The notes: generated by a model from the sequence alone, not told the origin. A stretch of DNA of 64,000 bases from Mantamonas sphyraenae (GCA_026936335.1 JAPMXV010000074.1:62001-126000), one strand, 5' to 3'. Counted from the stretch's first letter, positions 47,801 to 59,285 are shown. A program made the numbers and translations.

Positions 47801-50800
47801 CACCGGAAAAGGGGTACCGCATCGCCTCCATGTTTGGCATGGATGTATCCACCACCACCACCACGGATGCGATGTCAGGAGAGGAGGACGACGGGCCCGA
47901 GGGTGTTGATGGAGAGTGGCCCGTGGGTGATGAAGACGGCAACCACGGCAACAGCAACAGCATTCATGGCACACCGCAGCGTCGTCCAGCGTCTGTATCA
48001 TCGTTCGACTCGCCGTCAAAGCAGGATGTGCTGCTGCAACGCCGTCGTTCGATGTTGTCGGGCAGCATCGATGCACTGTTGGATGAGGAGCGTCCGTCGT
48101 CGCCAATGAGTGCACGCACGGCAAGTCCATCCCCCGCACCCAGTGTGGGATCGGTGGGCTCCACGACGGCAGGTGGAATCGGCAGCAACCACAGTGGCAC
48201 GCCGTCGCGCACCCAGGTGAGACAGGCAGCACGTGCACGCAATGCGTACCGTGAGCGGCTGCTCAAGGCGTACACACACATGGTGCAGGAGATGAATTTG
48301 CAGACGTCTGCCAGTGGCAAGTATGCCAAGCACAGCGGCGCCACGGCAGACAAGTACGACAAGGTGCTTGCGCGCATCCACGTGCATCCCAAAGAAGAGG
48401 AAGGTCGGCAGCAGCATGGAGACGATGACAGCAGTAGCAGCAGCAGCAGCAGGAGCAAGGACGCCTCCGAGGCAGAAGACAAGGGACGTGATACGGTGAC
48501 TCTGGCTGCGTACCGGCAGAGTGGAGAGCGTCAACGTGTGCAGAGCCACATGGAGGAGCTGGCCGAATGGAAGCAGCGTCTGGAGCGCGAGGCGTTGCAA
48601 GCCTACCAACGGGTGGAGTATGCCATGGAAGCCTTGCGTAGGGAGGTGGACGCGTGTGCGACGATTATGCAGCGAGTGCATCCGGACGGGGTGGGATTGA
48701 TGCAGGCGCTGGAACAGAGTGCAGAGCTGGAGCGAAGACACGCACGCGAGGAGAGCCTGCGTATGCGTGCGGTGCAGAAGGAACTGGCGCAGGTGCGACA
48801 GGAATACGAAGAGTGTCAAGCGTACTATCGACAGGTGGCACAGGTGGGTGAACAGATTGGTGCACTACGCAGGGCGGAGCAGGAAAAGAGACGCAGCATC
48901 ACAGAGAAAAAGCGTGCGCTGCGCCAGATGCAATCGGATCTGGACATCCTTCGCGATGAGTATGCATTTGAGTTGCAAGACGACCTCATGTTGTCGTTGG
49001 GCATGGATGCCAAAGACGCACAGGACTCGCAGATGGGTGTGGCCGAAGGATTGGGCTTGGACGGCGACCACCATCATCATCTGATGTTGTTTGGGGCGGA
49101 CGAGTCACTTGTGCAACGTTTGCAACGCAAGCAGGCCGTCATCGACAAGGAGAAGGAACAGCTGGGCCAGGCAAAGGTGGAGCTGGACGGCATTCGACAA
49201 CGGCTGCGTGACATTGCATTGCCCCATTACCCCGAGTTGCGCTACTTTCTGTCGCAAGCCACCAGTCTGAGCAGCACACTGAGCAGCAGCAGTATTGGAA
49301 GTGTCGGCGGCGCATCGTTATCGACGGTGGTGGCTGCGGCGGCGGCGGCGGAGGCGGGTCAAAGCGGTGACGGTGAGCATGGCGGGGAACTCACCACACC
49401 GTCGTCGTCCATGAGCATAGGAAAGGAAGAGGAGACGAGGAGGAAGCAGGAGCGCTTCTGCCAGTGGCTGCAGATGCAAGGGGTGTACAGCGAGCGCAGC
49501 ATGGAGGATTACCGTGTGTTGGAAGCGCGTGGGGCACACGACCACGTGCTGGTGGTGCAGATTGTGGGCGAGCGTGGGTCGCCACGTCACGTGCTCAAGC
49601 GTGTCAGCATGAACGACATGGAACGTGCACAGAGCGAAATCCGCCTGCTCGTCCAACTGCAGCACCCGGCCGTGGTGCAACTGGAAGCAGTCATCCTCGA
49701 TGACGCGTTTGCCTATCTGCAGATGCCCTACCACGACATGAACCTCTCCGAGTGGTTGGATCGCGAGAGCAAGAAGGATGGCGAGCAGCGCAATCAGAGT
49801 GGGCAAGGGGAAGAAAGCAGCAGCAGCAGCAGCAGCAGCAGTAGCAGTGGCAGCAGCAGCACGGGAACTGGTGGCATTGCATCGACACAGCTGAAGGAGA
49901 TCCTGCAGCAGGTGCTGCATGGCGTTAGCTATCTGTATTCGCAGCGGGTGGTGCACAGGGACATCAAACCGGACAACGTGCTGCTCACTGGTCGGTTCCA
50001 ACGCGAAGGAGTGTACGAGATCAAACTGTGCGACTTTGGTCTGTCCAAGAAGGACAGTGGTATCAACACGTCTGTGCACGAGAAGCGCTCCGAGGATGTA
50101 CGACCGTCGGGGACGGGTGTGTACCGTGCCCCCGAGCTGTGGCATGGCGAACGTGCAGGCTTTGCTGCCGACGTGTATGCCCTGGGTGTGCTGGTCATGC
50201 ATCTGTTCTTCCCCGACGTGGTTGCCTCGCTGGCGTCGTCGTCCAGGCAGTGGATGGGCACCTCGGACATTCCATCCATCACCGAGATGATTGCCGATCG
50301 AGGCAAGGGTGCATCGGCAGCCGCTGCACGGGTGGCCCTGAACGTCAACGAAGCCGTGCAGTTGTACGACCTGTTGAACAAGCTGTTGCAGGAAGATGCA
50401 TCGCAGCGACCTGACGTGGCCGACGTGCTGCTGCATCCGTTCTTTGCGGTGTCTGCACACAGGTTGAGCGACGGCGCACAGTGGATGCTGAGCTCCGATG
50501 CCAAGATCAAGGCGTTGTCCGCACACATGAAGTCGCTGACGCGCAAACGCAGCCGGATTTCGGTCAGTGTGTCGCGTGAGCTGCTGTTGGACACGCTGAC
50601 GGCTGCGTTGACGCAGATGCACGGCGACATGTTGTTCAACCGCATGAACATTGTGGTGGAAGGGGAAACAGGAGTGGATGCAGGGGGTGTCAGCAACGAC
50701 ATCTCGTCGCAGTTTGTGGAGAAATGCTTGGACAGTGACAATCCACGCTTGTTTGATTGTGCACGCGATGACGACGGCAACCCGGTGGGTGACACCTACC

Positions 50801-51596
50801 TGCCCTCTGTCGAGACAGGCGACGACCACCATCTGCTGGTGTTCCAGATGCTTGGCAGGCTGCTGGTCAAGTGTCTGATTGACTTGCGTCCCGTGCACTT
50901 TCGTGTGCCGGTGGCGTTGTTCAAGTTCCTCATGGGTCAGTGTGCAAGCACCGTGGAGGGAATGCTGGCCGACTTGGCGGCGTACGACCGACCCGCCGCA
51001 CAGATGCTGCGACGCAAGCTGGACGACGAGGACATCTCATCGTACGGCCTCACGTTTGCGGATCCCGAACGCGACGGAGCCGTGGTGGAGGTGGACAACA
51101 GCAACAGAGACCGCTTTGTGTACCTCAGCGCCAAGGAATTGTTGTATGACTGCCGTGCCGAGCAACTGGGTGCGATCAAGCGTGGATTCTTTGAAAGCGT
51201 GGATTTGAGCAACACCTCCTGCCGCATCTGAGTGCCCACGAGCTCATGTTGTGCCTGTGTGGCGAGGAACACATCGACGCAGAGATGATCATTGCCCAGT
51301 TGGAGCCGGTGGGGTTTGACGAAGGCAGCAAGACGATGGAGCTGCTCAAGCAGTTTCTGCGTGAAAGCAGCACATCGACCCTGCGCATGTTTCTGCTCCT
51401 CGTGACCGCCTTGACTGCCATCCCCTACGATGGCTTCCCCACCACCCTCAAGATCATCAAGAGCAACAACCTGGAGTCGCACACCTGCTTCAACCAGCTC
51501 AACATGCCCGAATACGACTCTCTCGACGACTTGCGTGAAGCCTTTGAGAACGCCGCCTTTGTCAGTCTGAGACACAGTCGGGAGATGCACCTGTGA
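41838..51596 (+). CDS. Kelch / filamin-repeat / coiled-coil / protein kinase / HECT fusion
   Basis: Exons 41838-42268 and 42415-51596 give about 3204 residues if four one-base frame breaks are bridged. Order: a first Kelch blade set (from about 41.9 kb), a second propeller (43.3-44.2 kb), a third (45.77-46.64 kb; repeated YVFGG and RxxHxA motifs), two filamin-type Ig domains (46.68-47.44 kb), a coiled coil (47.5-49.25 kb), a protein kinase (49.5-50.45 kb) and a HECT ubiquitin ligase domain (50.55-51.57 kb). The kinase has VLKRV, HRDIKPDN, DFGLSKK and a RAPELW APE-type motif, but a degenerate glycine loop (EARGAHDHVLV). The HECT C-lobe has the catalytic Cys in SHTCFNQLNMPEY. Kinase and HECT N-lobe lie in one uninterrupted frame to 51231. 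Breaks: a CAG run at 42107-42127, 46915-46935, 47436-47460 and 51195-51210. It would be an E3 ligase with its own kinase, recruiting substrates through Kelch or filamin domains (inference). Confidence 0.88.
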
Positions 51597-51778
51597 GGTG
51601 GACGCAGATCGGTGTCGTGTGTCAATCTCTGGCACAGTGGAGAGATTGTGCTGAGGTGGAGTATGTCAAGCAGAGAAGAGGGATCGAGTGAAGGCAGTGG
51701 CAGGTGTGAGAGCAAATGCAACAACGTTGATGATGCACAGCAAAGGCCAAGAGAACTTTTTCTTGTCAGTCTGACGCC

Positions 51779-54244
51779 ATGCTGCGCCGTCCGCGGACAG
51801 CAGGGTTCACAAAGGTAACCAGCACAGGTCATACTGTGGCTGCTGTACCTGTGCGTCCTGCCAGCTCGAGGGTGCCCAGCTCCACCCGCTCGGAGCCCGT
51901 GCGATTTGGACGACGTCAAAGCCACACAGGCACCACGAGCACGCGGATTCGCACAAAATCCGCAAAGGCGCGCTCCACACAGTCACAGAGCCCACAGGAG
52001 GACGCAGATGGATTGGCAGACACGCACACATTGTCACAAGTGCGTGTGCGCGAACAGGTGCGCAACGTGCATGTGGGTCAGCAGCTGGCGGCGAGGCGGG
52101 AGTTTCGGCCAACGGCTGGGAAAACGGCAGGGCCAGCACCACGACCCACCACGGCACCGTCACGGTCGCCAGGAATGGGGAGCAGCAAGGAGATGGTGCG
52201 TGTCGGGTTGAAAGGAACAGCGGGCACAGTGGTGCGGTGTGGAAGCAGTCTGGGCATGGTACACGAGCACAAGGACGCCGGAAGCAGCAGCAGCAGCAGC
52301 AGCAGTGGCGGTGGCGGAGGCAGCGGCTCGGGAAGTGGAGGAGAAGAGGATGGAGGCGAAACAAGCACAGGAAGCAGTGGAGGTGGACGAGGAGAGGATG
52401 GCACGGTGTCGAGGGAGGGGCCAAAGGAAGAGATGGAGGAGGAGGAGGAGGATGCGTGGAACGCAGGGGCCAACGTGGGCTCACAGTTGAGCGACTTTGT
52501 GCTGCTGACACAATTGGGGTCGGGAAGCTATGGGACAGTGCACAAGGTGGTATCCCGTTGCAACGGAGGCATTTACGTGCTCAAACAGGTGAGCATCGGG
52601 CATCTGAGTCCGCAGCGGCGTCGAGAAAGCGTGCTGGAAGCGCACATCCTTTCGCGGCTGTCGCACCCAAACATCATCCGGTATTACACGTCGTTTGTGG
52701 AGGACGACGACACTCTGTGCATTGTGACGGAGTATGCCAATGGAGGCGACTTGGAACAGGTGTGCCGGGAGCAGAAGCGAGCTCGCAAGGCGGCGGGTGC
52801 CTCGCAGCACGAGGGGATGGATGAGGACAGACTGTGGCTGTGGTTTTGGCAGTTGGCAGATGCCCTGTCCTACCTTCATGCCAACCAAATCATCCACCAC
52901 GATCTGAAACCCAGCAATGTGTTTGTGACCCACAATGATCTGCTCAAGGTGGGTGATCTTGGCTTTTCCGTCCTCATGAACCACCGACGCTACCTTGCGC
53001 CGTCACACATTGGCACCCCGTTGTACCTGTCACCGGAACAGGTGCAACGTAAGCCGTACAGCTACAAGGTGGATGTGTGGGCGTTGGGGTGCATGATGCA
53101 CTGCCTTGCCACAAACCACCCCCCGTTTCGTGCGCCATCCATGCGCAAACTGTTCCGGTGCATTGTGCGTGACGACCCACCGCCCATCTCGGTGGCCTAT
53201 TCCACACATGTGGCCCAGTGCATTGGTGAGCTCATGTGCAAGTCGCCGTACGATCGTCCGGAAATCGAAACCGTGTGCACATCCTTCTTCACCAACGCAC
53301 AGAAGCTGGAGTTTAGCAAACGCAGACGCGAGTTGATTCTGGAGCAGCAGCACAAGTTTTACGAAAGCACCGCGGCATACCGCAGGCTGCATGGGCGACG
53401 ACCGACCACATCCACCTCGGCGTCCGTGATGTCGTGCTCCTCCTCCTCCACCTCCACCTCATCATCGTCTGCATCCAGTGCAGATACTACACGTGTACGC
53501 ATGATCACCATCAAGCAGAACAAGGACGAGCGTGCGATGCGGAAGGCACTGGGGGACGAGGAGGAGGACGACGACGACGAGGAAGACGTGGATGATACGG
53601 AGGAGGAGGAGGAGAATGACACACCACCATTGTGGCTGAGTACAAAGCCACCCGTGGGCAATCGTCCAATGACGGTGGGTCCCCACTCTCATCGTAGAGT
53701 GGTGCAGGGCAGGCGTGCGTCTGAACAACCGCGGACGACGCACGATCGGTTCAACGTGCAGGGTCGTGTTCACCGGTCACGACCTGTCAGTGCAGTCATT
53801 GCAAGCACATCCACGGCTGCTGCAAGTGGAAGTGGCAGCATCAGCATCAGCATCAACAACACCAATAGCAAGAACAGGAACACCACACACCAAGCGCTGC
53901 CGCAGCGACCATCAGCCATACATCGCTACCACGTCGTCCTCGCAGCAGCAGGGAACGACGCCATCGTGCCACTGTACACGATTTGCTCCTTGTGGCTGGT
54001 GAAAGCAGTGTGTAGGAGCAATGGAAGGAGCAATGCATTTCGTCCCATCCTTCTCCTCCCATCCCATTCCCCCACACATGTCACACATGGGTCACTCTTC
54101 TTCTTCTTCCTCGCTGCCAACACTCTGCAGCATGCCTCCCGTGGCATCGTCGTCGTCGTCGTCCAAGTCTTCCACAAAGGCCTCATCCACATCCCATTCC
54201 TCCTCGTCTTCATCCTCTGCGTCGCTGAGGGTGACATTGCGTAG
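51779..54244 (+). CDS. NEK-like serine/threonine protein kinase
   Basis: A single frame of 821 residues starts at ATG 51779. The kinase domain spans about residues 237-510: glycine loop LGSGSYGTVHKV, lysine in YVLKQVSI, catalytic loop HHDLKPSNVF (HRD replaced by HHD), metal-binding motif GDLGFS (DLG, as in some NEKs) and a GTPLYLSPE P+1 loop. NEK kinases act at cilia, basal bodies and mitosis, which fits a flagellate; this role is inferred. Long Ser/Thr/Arg- and Gly/Ser-rich N-terminal and acidic, Ser-rich C-terminal tails flank the kinase. The annotated last ~80 residues are a hydrophobic stretch antisense to the flippase's acidic tail and are probably spurious; a one-base shift near 53900 would give an S/T/Q-rich end at 54002 instead. 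A pyrimidine tract with TTGTCAG ends 9 bases before the ATG. Confidence 0.85.
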   Translation: MLRRPRTAGFTKVTSTGHTVAAVPVRPASSRVPSSTRSEPVRFGRRQSHTGTTSTRIRTKSAKARSTQSQSPQEDADGLADTHTLSQVRVREQVRNVHVGQQLAARREFRPTAGKTAGPAPRPTTAPSRSPGMGSSKEMVRVGLKGTAGTVVRCGSSLGMVHEHKDAGSSSSSSSSGGGGGSGSGSGGEEDGGETSTGSSGGGRGEDGTVSREGPKEEMEEEEEDAWNAGANVGSQLSDFVLLTQLGSGSYGTVHKVVSRCNGGIYVLKQVSIGHLSPQRRRESVLEAHILSRLSHPNIIRYYTSFVEDDDTLCIVTEYANGGDLEQVCREQKRARKAAGASQHEGMDEDRLWLWFWQLADALSYLHANQIIHHDLKPSNVFVTHNDLLKVGDLGFSVLMNHRRYLAPSHIGTPLYLSPEQVQRKPYSYKVDVWALGCMMHCLATNHPPFRAPSMRKLFRCIVRDDPPPISVAYSTHVAQCIGELMCKSPYDRPEIETVCTSFFTNAQKLEFSKRRRELILEQQHKFYESTAAYRRLHGRRPTTSTSASVMSCSSSSTSTSSSSASSADTTRVRMITIKQNKDERAMRKALGDEEEDDDDEEDVDDTEEEEENDTPPLWLSTKPPVGNRPMTVGPHSHRRVVQGRRASEQPRTTHDRFNVQGRVHRSRPVSAVIASTSTAAASGSGSISISINNTNSKNRNTTHQALPQRPSAIHRYHVVLAAAGNDAIVPLYTICSLWLVKAVCRSNGRSNAFRPILLLPSHSPTHVTHGSLFFFFLAANTLQHASRGIVVVVVQVFHKGLIHIPFLLVFILCVAEGDIA

Positions 54245-57200
54245 CTCCTGGGTCATCAGTTCTGCCGTGCCTGTGTCCTGTGAAAACGAGTAGCCACGAT
54301 GTTTCTCCACCATGGTGGACATGTTGCGCAACACCATCACCTGGGTGACCATGCGTGCCGCCGTGCGGAAGGAGATGCGCGAACGTGTGCGATCCAACCC
54401 GTCTGCGTGTTGCATCATCTTGGCAGCTACGGCCTCCTCGTCGCCCGTGAGATCGTCCGCCAGCATGCCGTGGCGTTCCATGTACTCGCGCTCACGCAGG
54501 ATGGTGGCAGGGGTGGGGTTGTACAGTGTCTGGTAGCTCTTATAAAGCCACGTGGGCAGCATGGCAATGACTACGGCCAGCACAATGGTCAGGTAGTTGG
54601 CTGGGGTGCTGAACCATTGGTACCCACATAGTACATGTTCTTGTCGTCCAACAGGATGCCCACGGCGGAGTACACGGTGAGGTAGAGCAGCCATGCCACC
54701 ACGGAACCCACAGTGGCAGCCACAGTGTACCAGGTCCACGTGTTGACCTGCAGGGCCAGATAGATGTTGACCACAATGATCACCGTGGTGAAGGAACCCA
54801 CGCCCATTTCCCACAAGCCGTGGTCGCCGGCAGCCTTGGGCACTGTACCCACGGCGTAGTGGCACATAAACACGACACAGGAACACCAGATGCCATTGAG
54901 CAGCCAGGCCACAAAGGTGCGTGTGTTGAAGTGGACGTCGCCCTGGCCCGAAGAAAACACGCGCGGATAGCGCAACACGGTGTGCTTCTCAATGTCCCGA
55001 TCAAACATGGCAACGGCAATGACTGGCAACGACGTGAAGATGACGTTGTACATGGGCAGCACCCACGAGTCGTACAGCGTTTGTCCGCTGAATCCGCTGA
55101 AAAAGGCAAACCAGAACTGGGTCATGCTCAGCGTCATGTTCTTGTAGAAGGAGTAGAGGATGAGAAAGGTGACCCGTTGGTACGAGTAACGGCCGTGGAT
55201 GAGCATCAGTTGCACCAGAAAGCGAAATTGGGCGATGGCATAGTCGCTTGCCAACACGGCCTGCATGCCCTCCTGCCCGCTGATGCCGACGCCAATGTGG
55301 GCCGTTGTGATCATGCTTACGTCATTGGCACCGTCGCCAATGGCCAGTGTGATTGCACTCGTGTTGTCCTTCACCATCGACACAATCTCCGACTTTTGCA
55401 GCGGTGACACGCGGCAACACAGCACCACCTTGCACTGCAACGACAGCTGCAGGAACGGTTCCTTCAGCGACTCGTTCTCCATCACCACACTCAATGTGCG
55501 TCCACCCACAATCAATCCCAACTCGCGATCGTCACGACCCGTGTTGCCACTGCTGCCACTGCTGCCACTGCTGCTGCTGCTGTTGTTTCTGTAGTCACCT
55601 CTCCTGGGTGTGGGAGTCCTGCTGTTGTCATCCTCATCCATCATCTCCTCTCCGTGGCTCTTGGTTTCCTTCACTCCCAGCACACCCGTGCTGTTGCTCC
55701 TCATCGTCGTGGCTTCGTGGGTACCCATCCCTCCGTCGTCCACGCTGTGGACACTCGACAGCGTCATTCCCGACGACACACTCTGCAGCAGCGCCGGAGG
55801 CCCTCCCACCTTGCCGATGCCGTCGTCGCCATCGGACCGCGTGGACGTGTGCACTGTCGATGTCAACGTGTGTCTCCTGGGCTCCTTGCCCTGCTGCTGC
55901 TGCTGTGTGGGGTTTGTCGATGTGTTGCCACTCGTCAATCTGTGGCTACTGCTCCCCACAGGCGACCTGCCGTTGATGATGCGAAACGCATTGTCCAGCT
56001 CGGCACGCACCTCGTGGGTGTTGCCTCCCGCCAGAAGCACAGGACGCACGGAGCTGTCCAGCAGACGTGACGAGTAGCCAATGTTGATGGCAGTGCCCTG
56101 CTTGTCGCCTGTGAGGAGCCACACCTTGACACCGGCCTGTCGCAATTTGTAGATGGCATCCGGCACTCCCTCCTGCAACTTGTCCTCAATGGCAGTGGCC
56201 CCCAGCAGATTGAGCTTGCGTTCGATGATGTCCGCCTGCTCCTCCATGCGCGCCGCCCTGTTTTCCAGGGAAAGGGAGGCCTCCAGATACGCCGCATTCC
56301 AGGCTTCGTACTCCTCTGTGCTCAGGGTGCGGTTGGCCAGGCACAGGGTACGCAGACCCTCGTTGGCAAACAGCTCCAGATGACGTGTCACCGTGTCCAT
56401 TTGGGCCTCGTTGTCATCCGTGGGTGCCAGGCGTTCCATGATCACGTTGTCTGCGCCTTTGCACAGCAATTGCAGGGTCCCGTCGGGCATGCGAACAATC
56501 ACACTCATGCGCTTGCGTGTGCTGTTAAACTCCAACACGTTGAGCAACTCCATGTCCATCTCTTCCCCATGCACCTCCACCGTCACCGTCGTCGGCGACC
56601 GTGCCACAAACTTGAACCCTGCCTTGGCCGCCGCTTCCACCAGCGCCGCCTCGTCGGGCGATGAGGCTTGGTAGACCAGGGCACCCTCCTCATCGGTTTC
56701 AGGCACCACCGTGTGTGAGGTGGCCAGCAGAAAGAGAAAGTCATGCATGCGTTGCGCTGCCTCGGCTGTGTTGTTGCTGTTGCTGGTGGTCGTTCCTTCC
56801 TCCCCCTGCTGCACACGGCTGGCTTTGGCCAGAATGGCCCCGTCAAAGGGCAATACGGGTGAGCCTGCGCCGCCGTGCATGACGTCAAAGAAGTAGGGCA
56901 CCGAGTTGACGGAGCAGCAGGCAAACTCCATGATATTGCGGGTCAGGGTGCCCGTCTTGTCCGAAAACACATAATCCACCTGTCCCAACTCTTCACTCAG
57001 GTTGCTTGTGCGTGCTTTGGCCGGCGTGTCGCTCTCCTCGTCGTACATGTCCAGATCCGAGTTCATCATCAGCGCGTGACCCACCTTGACCATTTCCATG
57101 GTCACGTACAGTGAAATGGGCACCATGACGTTGAAGAGAATAATAAAGGTGAGCACAGAGAGCGCGCCCTCTGCTGCCACGTCCAGGGTGGCCGGCAACC

Positions 57201-57448
57201 TCAGATACGTTGCCGTGCCTGCGTTCTGTGCCAACCACACGCCACTCAGGATGCCACACACCACACACAGCGAGAACAGGAACCCAAAGATCAGCAGGAT
57301 CATGCGGTTCATCAGACGTTCCACATGGCTCAGCTTCGAGGGTGTTTCTCTGTGAAGGGGAGATGCCAAGGGAGGGAATCAGGGGAATTAGGCAGAAACA
57401 ACGGAGCAGGGTGAGTATGATACAAGGGTGACGATGACCCAAGGCAAA

Positions 57449-57488
<40 letters not shown>

Positions 57489-59083
57489 ACGTTGAATTCA
57501 TCATGAGCTTGGTGTCGTGGCCTGTGTTCAACACCAGTGCGTATGCCCATTTGGTGTTCTTGAGGATGCATCCACGCAGAACTGTCTGTTTCAGGTCGAT
57601 GGGATACTTGCGCTTTGTGTTTTGCAGGTGCAGCGATCCTTCAAACGCATACAGTTCCGGATTGGGATGTTCCATCTGCACCTCCCCCTTCAGCTTGGCG
57701 CAGTCCTTACCACTGCGCACTATCTTGTTCACATCGGGTATGCTCTGCCTGATCTTGAGATTGGTCTCGCTGTGTGGTGCGCGTGCGTGCGTGTGTGTAC
57801 GGTGCACAGGGCGCCGTACAAGGGCGCGCATGTGACGCAGGTCAGCAAAAGCTTCCCAAGCCACGTCTGGAAAAATGGAAAAACAACGACGCAGCACACG
57901 TACCCGTCCAGGTTCATGGTTTCGATGTAGCAGATGCCCCCGGCTTCACTGGTGCTAAGGAGGAGCACATCTGCGGGGAACTGGGTGCAGTGCGATGCCA
58001 CGGGGTGGGGCAGGGGGTAAGAACCAGAGAAAAATCGGGAGAATTTTGCCGAGACATCTCCTCTCCACGCAACTCACCTGCTGCTTGTTCTTGAGTTTGA
58101 GAATGTCTCCCACCTCGATGTTGCCCCAACATGAGGAGTAGAAGCGTTCGCCTCGAAGAATCTGTGTCTTGCGGTTGTTGATGTCCTGGTCGGATTGGTG
58201 GCGGTGCTGTGTGTGTGTGTGTGTGTGTCAGCCACTTGTCAGACGAGGACAAGGACAGGGCAAAGGGACGGGAAGGGGGGACTCCCACAAACGCACATAG
58301 TCCTCCACAGCCTCCTTGCCAGCACTTATGGAGAGGACGAGAACGAGCGGGAGGATGGATGTGATGGGGTTGACGGGGGAGATGATGGAGAAGGATTGCA
58401 TGATGGCAATGGCCAGGAAGTAGGTGTTTGCCACACGTCGGAACTGTTCAAAGAGGTTGCGAAACAGAAAGTTGAACTTGGTGTACTTGCTGGTGATGAT
58501 GATGTTGGAACAGAAGCCTCGTTCGAGGTTGGCGGGAAGGTCGTTCAGAGTGACCCTGCGCGGTGTGTTCTGCGTGCGAGTGTGTTGGGCACCAGTGTGA
58601 GTGAGAGAGGACACAGAGAGAGCAGCAAGGCGTGGGGTGCGATGGACAGGGTCCATGGCATGTCCGTGGACAATAGGGGATGGTGTGAAGGTGGGTGTGG
58701 GTTGGAGGAGGGGCGTGCAAAGGACGGCGGGCGAAACAACGGGGGGCAGGGATTGCGAGCAACGGGCACAAACGCACGTGTTCGGACGACGCCTGCGTGG
58801 TGGGTTGGCTGCCAGGTTGGACGCGAGTGGATCGTTTGGTGAGACGTTCACGAAGGCCCATGCCACTGTTTTGGTGACGGCGCTTGGCAGCCACAGCCCG
58901 ACTATGGCGGCGTTTTTCATGGTGCAACACAAGATCGTCCTTGGACTGAGGCAGGTGGCCGCCATCTTCTTCGTTGGCACGCGCCTTTTTGGCTTCCTCG
59001 TCCTCCCGCGTGGGTGCTAGCACCGGCGATGCGGACGCAGGCAGGGGACTGATGGGTGAGAGCACACTGTCGTCCTTCTCCAT
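54092..59083 (-). CDS. P4-type ATPase, phospholipid flippase
   Basis: Six minus-strand exons (59083-58778, 58569-58297, 58206-58078, 57980-57904, 57769-57491, 57349-54092) give about 1440 residues if one missing base is restored. Flippases move aminophospholipids to the cytosolic leaflet, usually with a CDC50 partner. Visible motifs are FEQFRRVANTYFL (M1), NLDGETNLK (actuator, split by intron 4), PISLYVTMEMVK (M4), the phosphorylated Asp in SDKTGTLTRN, and GDGANDVSMI. Ten membrane segments are expected. Donors are GTGCGT (twice), GTGAGT and GTACGT (twice). The frame break is near 54618-54628, where GTGGG must read GTGGGG to continue into M9-M10 (GYQWFSTPANYL). The tail is very acidic. It is divergent from the RING-CNBD gene, and its 3' end overlaps the reported end of the kinase frame. 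Confidence 0.94.
57449..57486. repeat. (CA)19 microsatellite in flippase intron 5
   Basis: This pure CA run of about 38 bp starts, on the transcribed strand, as (GT)n directly after the GTACGT donor of intron 5, so the donor merges into the repeat. Confidence 0.95.
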
Positions 59084-59285
59084 GGTCAGTCAAACACACA
59101 ACAGGAGCCTCCTTCGCCGCTTTTGTTTGGCAGCAAACGCGCTCACGTTTTGGTCTGCACACTCGCTTCATTCGACCATGGAACATAGCGAGGGATGGTA
59201 CTGTGTGTGTGGATGTGACACACGGAGGGGGGGTGGATGGTGATGGTGATGGTGATGGTGATGATTCGCGGTGGGAGGCAACGAG
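59084..59285. promoter_or_regulatory. Divergent promoter region, flippase / RING-CNBD gene
   Basis: These 202 bp separate two opposite start codons. A TGGTGA repeat run (about 59235-59262) precedes the rightward ATG. No TATA or CCAAT element was recognised. Confidence 0.4.
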
